Part shown: positions 8,138 to 16,087 of the stretch, one piece after another
Layout of the letters: every line of letters starts with the position of its first letter
Position numbering within the stretch: position 1 is the stretch's first letter
NCBI RefSeq assembly: GCF_003851045.1
Contig: NZ_BFBX01000033.1
Coordinates: 40,357-104,356, forward strand
DNA: 64,000 nt
Reading direction: 5' to 3'
DNA from: Paenibacillus sp. 598K
GTDB lineage: Bacteria > Bacillota > Bacilli > Paenibacillales > Paenibacillaceae
Program-made: the position numbers and the translations under genes
Notes under the pieces: model-generated
What the model was told of the DNA's origin: nothing
The model's input: only the letters and a program-made list of their open reading frames with translations
Databases searched by the model: none

Positions 8138-9097
8138 GTGAAGCAAATATTGATACATAACATTTATGATGTCTATAATCGCCGCGATCCAAATTTGTCT
8201 GAGAAGCCATTTAAAAGCCTTGCGGATAACTTGGAAAAATACGGATTTGATTTAAAATTAATTTCCGAAGGAGATCCTGTTTTTTGTGATTATTTGTTAT
8301 TTTACGATTTGCCCTCTTTTATCCTAAACGCAGAGAATTCTTATTTCACCAAGTACTTGGCAAGTGAAACCTTTGAACGCAAGATGCTTCTCGTCCTGTT
8401 TGAGCCTCCGCTTGTCTATGAACCTAATTGGAGTACAGCCAATCATCGATACTTCGGTAAAGTACTTACTTGGATGGATGATTTGCTTGGCGATGAAAAG
8501 TATGTCAAATTTCATTGGTCCCAATCCGATGCCCGATATCCCCGGATTCCGTTTGAACAAAAAAAACTCTGTACTCTGATTAACGCCGATAAATATTACT
8601 CACATCCTCTGGAACTCTACTCAGAACGAAAACAGGCTATTCGTTTCTTTGAACAACGATGTCCAGATGAATTTGATTTATTCGGAAGAGGTTGGAGCTC
8701 AGCTGATTACCCATCTTATCGGGGGGCCGTTGGAATTAAGGGCGAAACTCTGCGGAATTACAAATTCTCGATCTGCTACGAAAATGCCCGCGAATTGAAC
8801 GGATATATTACCGAGAAAATATTCGATTGCTTTCATGCCTCTTGCGTACCGATTTACTATGGAGCCCCAAACATTGAGAACTACATCCCCTCCGACACCT
8901 TCATTGACTTCAGAAAATTCCCCGATTATGACAGTTTGTATGCTCATATCAGCGCCATGTCTGCCGAGGAGCATGAGGCGTATCTGGATCGGATCGAACA
9001 GTTCCTTGCCAGTCCAGCTTATTTGTCGAAATTCACCTCTGAAGCTTTCAGCCGTACTATTGCTGAAACGATTCTCGAAATGGACCCAAACCGGTAG
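8138..9097 (+). CDS. GT10-family fucosyltransferase-like protein, copy 1
   Basis: A 319-residue cytosolic glycosyltransferase. The C-terminal half carries the GT10 donor-site signature: [40 protein letters not shown], then TFIDFRKF. By family this predicts GDP-fucose as donor and an alpha-1,3/1,4-type linkage. The N-terminal half ([44 protein letters not shown]) is the acceptor-side domain. The GTG start follows GAGAGGAGAACTGATC. The DNA is AT-rich compared with flanking genes. It is the first of three tandem paralogues; residues about 14-45 are the variable part and the C-terminus is nearly invariant. The likely acceptor is a surface glycan or glycoprotein, possibly the adjacent collagen-like protein. 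Confidence 0.85.
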   Translation: MKQILIHNIYDVYNRRDPNLSEKPFKSLADNLEKYGFDLKLISEGDPVFCDYLLFYDLPSFILNAENSYFTKYLASETFERKMLLVLFEPPLVYEPNWSTANHRYFGKVLTWMDDLLGDEKYVKFHWSQSDARYPRIPFEQKKLCTLINADKYYSHPLELYSERKQAIRFFEQRCPDEFDLFGRGWSSADYPSYRGAVGIKGETLRNYKFSICYENARELNGYITEKIFDCFHASCVPIYYGAPNIENYIPSDTFIDFRKFPDYDSLYAHISAMSAEEHEAYLDRIEQFLASPAYLSKFTSEAFSRTIAETILEMDPNR

Positions 9098-9174
9098 GCC
9101 TTAATCGGCTTGTCGTCTGGTGCTACATACAAATTTAAGGGGACTTCGTAGAGTCAGAGAGGAGAATTGAGGGC

Positions 9175-10164
9175 ATGAAACAGATCGTGACTCATAACCT
9201 TTATGATGTGTTTAATCACAGTAACGTGCTTTTTAATCCAGATTCGCCTTACAACCATGATAATTTACTTCAGCCGTTCCACCATCTTAAAAAACATTTG
9301 GCGAGCCAGGGATATAATTTGGTGCCAATCGCTGAAGGAGACCCCGTCTTTTGCGATTATTTGCTTTTTTTTGACATGCCCCCCTTTATTTTAACCGCCG
9401 AAAATTCTTATTTTACAAAATACTTGGCAAGTGAAAGCTTTCGACGCAAAATGCTTCTCGTCCTGTTTGAACCTCCAGTTGTCTATGAACCCAATTACAT
9501 TGCCTCCAATCATCGATATTTCAGTAAAGTACTTACTTGGATGGATGACTTGCTTGTCGATGAAAAGTATGTCAAATTTCATTGGCCCCAATCTAATACC
9601 CGATATCCCCGGATTCCGTTCGAACAGAAAAAAAATTGCGTTTTGATTAACAGCGATTTATTTTCTTCTCATAATCTGGAACTCTACTCGGAACGAAGAC
9701 GAGCTATTCGTTTCTTTGAACAACGATGTCCAGATGAATTTGATTTATTCGGAAAAAATTGGAGTTCGGCTGCCTATCCCTCTTATCGGGGTACCGTTGC
9801 AAGCAAAGGCGAGATACTACCGCATTACAAATTCTCGATCTGCTACGAAAATGCCCGCGAATTGAACGGATATATTACCGAGAAGATATTCGATTGCTTT
9901 CATGCCTCTTGCGTGCCGATTTACTATGGAGCGGCTAACATTGAGAAGTACATACCCGCGGACACCTTCATTGATTTCAGAAAATTCCCCGATTATGACA
10001 GTTTGTATGCTCATATCAGCGCCATGTCTGCCGAGGAGCATGAGGCGTATCTGGACCGGGTCGAACAGTTCCTTGCCAGTCCAGCTTATCTATCGAATTT
10101 CACCCAAGATGCTTTCAGCCATAAAATTATTGAAACGATTCTAGAGATGGGTCAAAACCGGTAG
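9175..10164 (+). CDS. GT10-family fucosyltransferase-like protein, copy 2
   Basis: A 329-residue paralogue of the previous gene with the same GT10 motifs ([35 protein letters not shown]). It differs mainly in residues 14-50, where an insertion (NVLFNPDSPYNHDNLLQPFH) lengthens the acceptor-side domain. The midsection also differs (NSDLFSSHNLELYSERRR). The start is ATG 9175 after GAGAGGAG. The intergenic sequence repeats TTGTCGTCTGGTG (about 9110), also present before copy 1 near 8059, so the duplicated unit included the leader. Donor prediction is as for copy 1. Different acceptor regions with the same donor domain suggest divergent acceptor choice. Confidence 0.85.
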   Translation: MKQIVTHNLYDVFNHSNVLFNPDSPYNHDNLLQPFHHLKKHLASQGYNLVPIAEGDPVFCDYLLFFDMPPFILTAENSYFTKYLASESFRRKMLLVLFEPPVVYEPNYIASNHRYFSKVLTWMDDLLVDEKYVKFHWPQSNTRYPRIPFEQKKNCVLINSDLFSSHNLELYSERRRAIRFFEQRCPDEFDLFGKNWSSAAYPSYRGTVASKGEILPHYKFSICYENARELNGYITEKIFDCFHASCVPIYYGAANIEKYIPADTFIDFRKFPDYDSLYAHISAMSAEEHEAYLDRVEQFLASPAYLSNFTQDAFSHKIIETILEMGQNR

Positions 10165-10229
10165 GTAGGATGATAATATGAAGTCTTCATTACCAGGAGG
10201 CTTCGTAAAGCCACGGAGGAGGACTGATC

Positions 10230-11198
10230 GTGAAGCAAATATTGATGCATAACAATTATGATGTCTATAATCACCACATTCCAGATTCACCTCAGCCATA
10301 TTGGTATCTCAGAGAATATTTAGAGAAAAAGGGGTTTCATACGATTCCAATTTCAGAAGGAGATCCTGTTTTTTGTGATTATTTACTTTTTTTAGATCTT
10401 CCCTCTATTGTTCTAAGCGCACAGAATTCCTATTTCACAAAATACTTGACAAGCGAAGCATTTCGGCGCAAAATGCTGCTCATTACGTTTGAGCCTCCGG
10501 TTGTCTATGAACCTAATTGGATTACCTCCAATCATCGATATTTCAGTAAAGTATTTACTTGGATGGATGACTTGCTTGTCGATGAAAAGTATGTCAAATT
10601 TCAATGGCCCCATTTCGATGCCCGCTATCCCCGGATTCCGTTTGAACAGAAAAAAACCTGCGTTTTGATTAACAGCGATAAATTTTATTCGCATCCTCTG
10701 GAACTCTACTCAGAACGAAGACAGGCTATTCGTTTCTTTGAACAACGATGTCCGGAGGAATTTGATTTATATGGGTATCATTGGAGTCCGGATTCCTATC
10801 CATCTTATCGAGGTACTGTTACAAGCAAAGGCGAAATACTACCGCATTACAAATTCTCGCTCTGCTACGAAAATGCCCGCGAATTGAACGGGTATATTAC
10901 CGAGAAAATATTTGATTGCTTTCATGCCTCGTGCGTGCCGATTTACTATGGAGCCCCTAACATTGAGAAGTACATACCCGCGGACACCTTCATTGACTTC
11001 AGAAAATTCCCCGATTATGACAGCTTATATGCTCATATCAACACCATGTCTGCCGAGGAGCATGAGGCGTATCTGGATCGGATCGAACAGTTCCTTGCCA
11101 GTCCAACCTATCTGTCTAAATTCACGCGGGAAGCGTTTAGCCGCACCATTACGGATACAATTCTAGAATTGGAGCAATCCCGGGATGCCTTTCTTTAG
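10230..11198 (+). CDS. GT10-family fucosyltransferase-like protein, copy 3
   Basis: A 322-residue third paralogue. It has a short variable N-terminal segment (HHIPDSPQPYWYLREYLEKK), a shared middle, and a donor domain almost identical to the other two ([20 protein letters not shown]). The C-terminal tail is different (LELEQSRDAFL). The GTG start follows GGAGGAGGACTGATC. The gene ends 2 bp before the 3' end of the convergent collagen-like gene, with no obvious terminator between, so transcripts probably overlap. GDP-fucose biosynthesis genes are not in this window. Confidence 0.85.
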   Translation: MKQILMHNNYDVYNHHIPDSPQPYWYLREYLEKKGFHTIPISEGDPVFCDYLLFLDLPSIVLSAQNSYFTKYLTSEAFRRKMLLITFEPPVVYEPNWITSNHRYFSKVFTWMDDLLVDEKYVKFQWPHFDARYPRIPFEQKKTCVLINSDKFYSHPLELYSERRQAIRFFEQRCPEEFDLYGYHWSPDSYPSYRGTVTSKGEILPHYKFSLCYENARELNGYITEKIFDCFHASCVPIYYGAPNIEKYIPADTFIDFRKFPDYDSLYAHINTMSAEEHEAYLDRIEQFLASPTYLSKFTREAFSRTITDTILELEQSRDAFL

Positions 11199-11200
11199 AG

Positions 11201-12265
11201 TTAAGACAGTTTGACGAGCGTGATTTGAGCAGCGCTACTAGAGACAACCAACCCTCCTGAAGAAGTAAAAATCGTATTTGTTGTACCGCCGAAACGGTAC
11301 AAATCCAGCATATCGCCAGCAGCTAAACTGACCAGAACGGTTCTGGAGTTGGACGCTTGAGTATTGAAGCTTACCGTACCTGACGAAGAGCCTGTTTCAG
11401 ACCCCACATCCACCTGGTTTTTCCTCAAATTCACAAAAACATATTGCCCTCCAACATCAACAGAATAATTGTAAGTAACCAGATAGACCCCCGTTTCCGG
11501 AACAGTGATAACCCCATTGAGCAGTACGAATCCAGCCGTATTAGCTCCATTGGATACATTAAGCGGTATGATTGTATTTGGAGGCACTGTTACAGTGCCG
11601 CACCAGAAGCTGGCGTAAGATGGAGAGAACACTCCATCTTCTCCGGTGGCGCCCGTTGCCCCCATTGGTCCGGTTGGACCGGTAGCACCCGTCACGCCTA
11701 TCGAGCCGGTTGAACCAGAGGCACCTGTCGAACCAATGGGACCTGTGGGACCTGTAGCACCCATTGCTCCTGTCGGACCCGTTGAGCCCGCAGCGCCCGT
11801 TGGTCCGGTTGTCCCCGCTGCTCCTGTCGGCCCAGTCGAACCGATGGGACCCGTGACGCCTGTTGCCCCTATCGGTCCGGCAGTACCCGTGGCTCCCGTT
11901 GGACCCGTTGGACCTGGAGGGCCGCCGGATGGACCGACGGGTCCTGTTGGGCCTGTGGGGCCTATCATCGTACTTGCATTTAGCGCGGACTCCAGCTTGT
12001 GCTGCAAAAGAAATTGATTTCGTGTCGCGCTATCTATCGTGCTCCTCACACTTTGATTAACGGACAGCAGGTCGTCTAGCGTTGGCGCCAACGTGGTTCC
12101 TCCTGGAAGGGTGCCTAATACATATTGTATTTTTTCTCCTTCGGCATTAAGGATATGGCTTAATCCCAACTCTTCCATCGCGATAGACGACAGAATCAGA
12201 TTAATGGCATCGTCTCTGGTAAGCGAAACCGCTGGCGTTATATTGGGTAGATTGGGCTGTGACAT
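11201..12265 (-). CDS. Collagen-like spore-surface type protein (Gly-X-Thr repeats, BclA-like)
   Basis: 354 residues from ATG 12265, preceded by AAGGAGG; the longer frame to 12316 lacks a ribosome site. Residues 1-98 form a helical preface ([37 protein letters not shown]) known from Firmicutes collagen-repeat proteins. About 100-210 are uninterrupted G-X-Y triplets dominated by GPT, GAT and GST, giving many Thr sites for O-glycosylation. About 215-354 form a Thr/Ser/Val-rich C-terminal domain like the trimerising jelly-roll of exosporium BclA. Expected role: trimeric hair-like filament on the spore or cell surface. It lacks a signal peptide, as exosporium collagens do. The neighbouring GT10 genes are candidate modifiers. 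Confidence 0.85.
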   Translation of the reverse strand: MSQPNLPNITPAVSLTRDDAINLILSSIAMEELGLSHILNAEGEKIQYVLGTLPGGTTLAPTLDDLLSVNQSVRSTIDSATRNQFLLQHKLESALNASTMIGPTGPTGPVGPSGGPPGPTGPTGATGTAGPIGATGVTGPIGSTGPTGAAGTTGPTGAAGSTGPTGAMGATGPTGPIGSTGASGSTGSIGVTGATGPTGPMGATGATGEDGVFSPSYASFWCGTVTVPPNTIIPLNVSNGANTAGFVLLNGVITVPETGVYLVTYNYSVDVGGQYVFVNLRKNQVDVGSETGSSSGTVSFNTQASNSRTVLVSLAAGDMLDLYRFGGTTNTIFTSSGGLVVSSSAAQITLVKLS

Positions 12266-12436
12266 GCTAATAAGCCTCCTTGTTTCAAACTGAAGAGAAA
12301 GGCGATCTTTTCCCATCTTCTATAGCTTATTCACAAAAAATGCATGTGACCGGGCTTGCTCAATTGGACGCCTACAGGTCTGCCATAATGTAGTTGGGAG
12401 CGTCATCTGATCTGGCCGATCGCAGGGTGAAATCTG

Positions 12437-12472
12437 TAAAAAAGACACGAGCGCATCCGCTCGTGTCTTTGG
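12437..12472 (-). terminator. tyrS terminator
   Basis: On the minus strand AAAGACACGAGCG pairs with CGCTCGTGTCTTT across a 4-base loop and is followed by a T run. The stem occupies 12441-12453 and 12458-12470. It sits 20 bp after the tyrS stop. Confidence 0.9.
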
Positions 12473-12491
12473 TTTGGTATGGTTCGCCAAG

Positions 12492-13751
12492 CTATGCTAG
12501 CTTCACTAGGCTGTAATTTTTTTTGCCTTTGCGAATGATGATGAAGCGGCCGCCGATCGCATCCTCTGACGTGACGTCGCGGGCGACATCCGTCACCTTC
12601 TCGCCGTTCATCGTAATTGCGCCTTTCGTAACATCCTCGCGAGCTTGACGCTTCGACGGTTCGATGCCAAGATCGACGAGCCAGTCGACGATGTTTTTGG
12701 ATTCCTGCGTAGCTTCGAACGTTGGCATTTCCTTGAAGCCCTGCTCGATCTCGTCTGCCGTCAGCGACTTGATGTCGCCGGTGAACAGCGCCGCCGTGAT
12801 CCGCTTGGCCTGCTCCAGCGCCTCCTCGCCATGTACGAAGCGCGTCATTTCCTCAGCCAGCGTTTTTTGGGCCTCCCGCTTATGCGGCTCGGATTCGACC
12901 TTCTCGGCCAGCGCGTCGATCTCCTCCTTGGTCAGGAAGGTGAAGTACTTCAAGTATTTGATGACATCGCGGTCATCTGTATTAGCCCAGAACTGGTAGA
13001 ACTCGAACGGCGTCGTCTTTTTCGAATCAAGCCAGATCGCGCCGCCAGCGGTTTTGCCGAATTTGGTGCCGTCCGCCTTGAGCATGAGCGGGATCGTCAG
13101 GCCAAAGGCTACCGCCTCCGAGCCTTCCTTGCGCCGGATCAGATCAAGACCGCTCGTAATGTTGCCCCATTGGTCGGAGCCGCCGATCTGCAATTGCACA
13201 TCCTCCGACTGGTACAGGTGCAGGTAATCAAGCGACTGCAGGATCTGGTACGAAAATTCGGTAAACGAGATACCGCTATCCAGTCGGCTCGACACGACAT
13301 CCTTGGCCAGCATCTGATTAATGCTGAAGTTTTTGCCGTAGTCGCGCAAAAATTCGATCACATTAATTTTGTGTATCCAATCGTAGTTGTTGACCATTCG
13401 AATCTGGTTGTCGCCCTCTGTTATGAACAGCTTGCGCAGTTGTGCAGAGAGTGCCTCGACATTGTCCTGGATCTGCTCCAGCGTCTGCAGCGAGCGCTCC
13501 GACTGCCGGCCGCTCGGATCGCCGATCGTCCCGGTCGCGCCGCCGATCAGGATGACCGGACGATGGCCCGCCAACTGGAATCGCTTGAGCACCATGAACG
13601 GAATCAGGTGACCGATATGCATGCTGTCTCCCGTCGGGTCGACGCCGCAGTATAGCGAGATCGACTTCTGCTCGGTCAGCTCCCGCAGCCCCTCCGCGTC
13701 CGTCTGTTGATTAATGGCGTCGCGCCACGTTAGTTCATCGATAATATTCAT
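12492..13751 (-). CDS. tyrS: Tyrosyl-tRNA synthetase
   Basis: A 419-residue class I aminoacyl-tRNA synthetase that charges tRNA-Tyr. It shows the tyrosine-site and ATP-binding segment SLYCGVDPTGDSMHIGHL (HIGH motif), the GSDQWGNI tyrosine-binding motif, the KMSKS-equivalent KFGKT at about residue 226, and a C-terminal S4 RNA-binding domain (GIEPSKRQAREDVTKGAI). The start is ATG 13751, 49 codons into the longer frame; upstream sequence belongs to the T-box leader. It is monocistronic between the T-box and its terminator, and its level should be set by uncharged tRNA-Tyr. Confidence 0.97.
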   Translation of the reverse strand: MNIIDELTWRDAINQQTDAEGLRELTEQKSISLYCGVDPTGDSMHIGHLIPFMVLKRFQLAGHRPVILIGGATGTIGDPSGRQSERSLQTLEQIQDNVEALSAQLRKLFITEGDNQIRMVNNYDWIHKINVIEFLRDYGKNFSINQMLAKDVVSSRLDSGISFTEFSYQILQSLDYLHLYQSEDVQLQIGGSDQWGNITSGLDLIRRKEGSEAVAFGLTIPLMLKADGTKFGKTAGGAIWLDSKKTTPFEFYQFWANTDDRDVIKYLKYFTFLTKEEIDALAEKVESEPHKREAQKTLAEEMTRFVHGEEALEQAKRITAALFTGDIKSLTADEIEQGFKEMPTFEATQESKNIVDWLVDLGIEPSKRQAREDVTKGAITMNGEKVTDVARDVTSEDAIGGRFIIIRKGKKNYSLVKLA

Positions 13752-13789
13752 TGTGTAACATCCCTTCGTCTCTATTCTAATCCTGTCCA

Positions 13790-14045
13790 AACGCAAAAAA
13801 GCCCCGTGTCTACTAACACAGGGACGATTGGATAACCGTGGTACCACCCAGATTGCAAGATTAACGGAAGCCGCGCGCACTTCCCTTCTTGCCACTCGTT
13901 GACGAGATATCGTTCGCCAGACCCGCCCGGCATTACCCGGGATACTCCAGAGTGTAATTCGCCGCCGTCGTGTGTACCGGGTTCCATCAACCCCCGGCTT
14001 TCTGTTACAGGGACTAGGCTGCTACTGGGTTCCTTCAACGTAAAG
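13790..14045 (-). ncRNA. T-box leader (tRNA-Tyr sensing) upstream of tyrS
   Basis: On the minus strand the leader shows the T-box sequence TGGGTGGTACCACGG (13836-13850) followed by an intrinsic terminator (13795-13825: GTCCCTGTGT and ACACGGGGC arms, then TTTTTT). The upstream stem I region contains GAATTACACTCTGGAG, in which TAC is a plausible tyrosine specifier codon. Uncharged tRNA-Tyr would pair with the GGTACC bulge and favour antitermination. Position, T-box core, terminator and downstream gene all agree. Confidence 0.93.
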
Positions 14046-14129
14046 GTGATATAACATTACAAGCATTATAGAGAAATAAATATCCACTGTCAACTCTGTG
14101 TTCAGGCGAAATGTTGGCGCCTGTCTCGA

Positions 14130-16085
14130 CTAACTAAAACTTGGGTCGAGCCTGGTACACATTACCAGCGCCTGATGCGGCTGCAACTGCACCCGCTCGA
14201 GCCGCTGACCTGCAAGCGCGGACGCGGGGTCGCTGTCCACGACGACGCTCAGGTCGCATGCGGAGCAGGCCGCCACAGCAGACAGCTCGATAGGCGAGGA
14301 CCGCAGCTCGCTCAGATTGAAGCAGGCCGCCATACATGCCTTCCCGTCCCGGTAGCCGTAGATGACGACGCCGTCAGGAGACTCCGCGGTGAAGAAATTC
14401 GCCGGACGCATGAGCGGCAGCAGCGCCCTCCTCACGTCGCTAAGCCGCTCCAGCAGACCGATCATCGGCGCGGGATTGGTCCAGTTGAGCGTCATCTCAT
14501 GGAAGAAGGCGCGCGGGATATCCGCCCCGTCCGTGTTGTCTCCGAGGCCGCAATTCATCGGCTGCGCCTCATTGAGCTCGAAGCCGGTAGCGAGGAACGG
14601 GATCGCCTGCGGCAAAAAGTGATTGAAGACGGAGATCATACGTGCGACTCCAATCCCGCCGCGACTGACGATCCTCGGCGTATCCGCCGTCTCGGCGCAG
14701 GCGAACACATGGATATCCAGTCTCGGCAGCTCCTCCACATAAGCGAGCAGATTGTCCTTGGTCATATCCGTCATCACATTCCAGCCGCTGCCGAGCATGA
14801 TATTGTAGCCTACGGCAGCGGCTTTGCTATGATTGCGGTTGAACAGATCCTCGCTGATGAGCAGCGCCTGCGGGCGGATCAAGCGGATCGTATCGAACAC
14901 CTCCTGGAGCAGCGGAGTCGGCAGTACATGGCCGATATCGATCCGGAAGCCGTCGATCCCGTAGCGATCCAGATTATATCGGACTCCCTCCAGCAGATGC
15001 TCCCACAGCTCCCGGTTCGGCTGCTCCGCTGGATAGTAGTTGCACTTGATCGTATCGAACAGCACATACGGCGCCTGGTCGTCACGGATGTATGGGCGGA
15101 CGACGGGCGAGAAGTCGCTGTATAGCCGCAAGAACGTAATATCGGTCCAGATCGGCTGCACGTCGTTGATCCAGTCCGAATGCGCCGGAGAGGTAGTGAT
15201 CCCCATCTCCTCCTCCACCAGCGTCAGCAGCTCCTCCCCGGTCGCTTCGGCGCGCGCCCGCAAGCGCTCCCACAGCTCGGGGTCCAGCACATTGGGCGGA
15301 TGCGAGAACTTGTCCAGGAACGCAGCGGTCTCCGCGCTCCGGTAGACAGTCTCCAGCTTGTCCGGCGTACACTCCTCGAAGAAGCCCAGCTCCGGGATAT
15401 GCGGTGGCCGGAATCCGTCCAGCTCCTCCTTGCGTATCCAATAGACCCACTCCGGATGCTCGCGGATCAGATCGCTGTTCCGTGCGGTGACGCGAGGGAT
15501 GAAATCGACGACGACCCGTATCCCGTGTAGATGACACGCCTCCACCAGCGCGGACAGCTCGTCGTGGATCGTCAGCTCCGGCATCCCGTCCAGCAGCGGG
15601 TCGTGCAGGCGAGGGTCCAGGTCGAACAGCGACTGCACGGCGTACGGCGAGCCGATATTGCCTTTGAGATGCAACGTGCTGTAGCGCGTCACCGGCAGCA
15701 TATAGAGGATATTTACCCCCATCCGCTTTAGTATCGGCAGCAAGAGCAGCATCCGCAGGAAGGTGCCGGATTGGATGCGGCCGTCATGATCGTAATCCCA
15801 TGCTGTTGAGTAGCGCACGAGTGAGGAGTAGATGACGCTCTCGTCCAGGTCGACCGCCTGCCGATCGGAGACCGCGTCCGGCCCGCCGGTCTCCAGCAGC
15901 GCTTGCAGATGGGCTGCGATGAATTGGACGGCGTTCACCCGGATCTCTCCCCCGGACCGATCCTCGATCTCACGATATTCGCAGCTATTCCAGAGCTCCG
16001 GCACCCAGAAGCTGCGGCCTTCCTGACCCTCCTGCACCTCAATTAAATAATCGGCTATGCGCTGCAACGGCGAATCCATCGGCAT
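14130..16085 (-). CDS. GH13-family alpha-glucan enzyme, maltosyltransferase-like
   Basis: 651 residues from ATG 16085, preceded by GGGGAGAGGG and 2 bp after the NRPS stop. The TIM-barrel core is recognisable: IKGN-type loop (LHLKGNIGSPYAVQ), region I-like VVVDFIPRVTARNSD, nucleophile in GIDGFRIDIGH (Asp about 380), acid/base in LLISEDLF (Glu about 411), stabiliser in AETADTPR (Asp about 467). The ADTPR and QPMNCGLGDNTD pattern resembles the maltosyltransferase branch of GH13, but the His usually preceding the last Asp is Ala here. There is no signal peptide, so it is intracellular. It is the last gene of the NRPS operon. It is likely active on malto-oligosaccharides; the acceptor is unknown. 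Confidence 0.8.
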   Translation of the reverse strand: MPMDSPLQRIADYLIEVQEGQEGRSFWVPELWNSCEYREIEDRSGGEIRVNAVQFIAAHLQALLETGGPDAVSDRQAVDLDESVIYSSLVRYSTAWDYDHDGRIQSGTFLRMLLLLPILKRMGVNILYMLPVTRYSTLHLKGNIGSPYAVQSLFDLDPRLHDPLLDGMPELTIHDELSALVEACHLHGIRVVVDFIPRVTARNSDLIREHPEWVYWIRKEELDGFRPPHIPELGFFEECTPDKLETVYRSAETAAFLDKFSHPPNVLDPELWERLRARAEATGEELLTLVEEEMGITTSPAHSDWINDVQPIWTDITFLRLYSDFSPVVRPYIRDDQAPYVLFDTIKCNYYPAEQPNRELWEHLLEGVRYNLDRYGIDGFRIDIGHVLPTPLLQEVFDTIRLIRPQALLISEDLFNRNHSKAAAVGYNIMLGSGWNVMTDMTKDNLLAYVEELPRLDIHVFACAETADTPRIVSRGGIGVARMISVFNHFLPQAIPFLATGFELNEAQPMNCGLGDNTDGADIPRAFFHEMTLNWTNPAPMIGLLERLSDVRRALLPLMRPANFFTAESPDGVVIYGYRDGKACMAACFNLSELRSSPIELSAVAACSACDLSVVVDSDPASALAGQRLERVQLQPHQALVMCTRLDPSFS

Positions 16086-16087
16086 CG

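Noticed and set aside
11646..12017. Short-period DNA repeats that could be taken for a CRISPR or tandem-repeat locus, and a Pro/Val-rich plus-strand frame
   Set aside because: The 9-bp periodicity comes from Gly-X-Thr codons of the collagen-like gene on the minus strand. There are no equal-length spacers.
12266..12436. Sporulation sigma-K promoter for the collagen-like gene
   Set aside because: No CATA-N3-T motif at a sensible distance could be found on the minus strand, so none was annotated.
12645..13655. A 336-codon plus-strand frame opposite tyrS
   Set aside because: Antisense shadow of a well conserved synthetase gene.
13772..14038. An 88-codon minus-strand frame upstream of tyrS
   Set aside because: It lies inside the T-box leader, whose sequence is explained by RNA structure.
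14600..14720. Idea that the second GH13 protein lost its third catalytic Asp because the FNHF segment has no NHD
   Set aside because: The equivalent residue is in the earlier AETADTPR segment, as in the maltosyltransferase branch, so the Asp is present and only the preceding His is changed.
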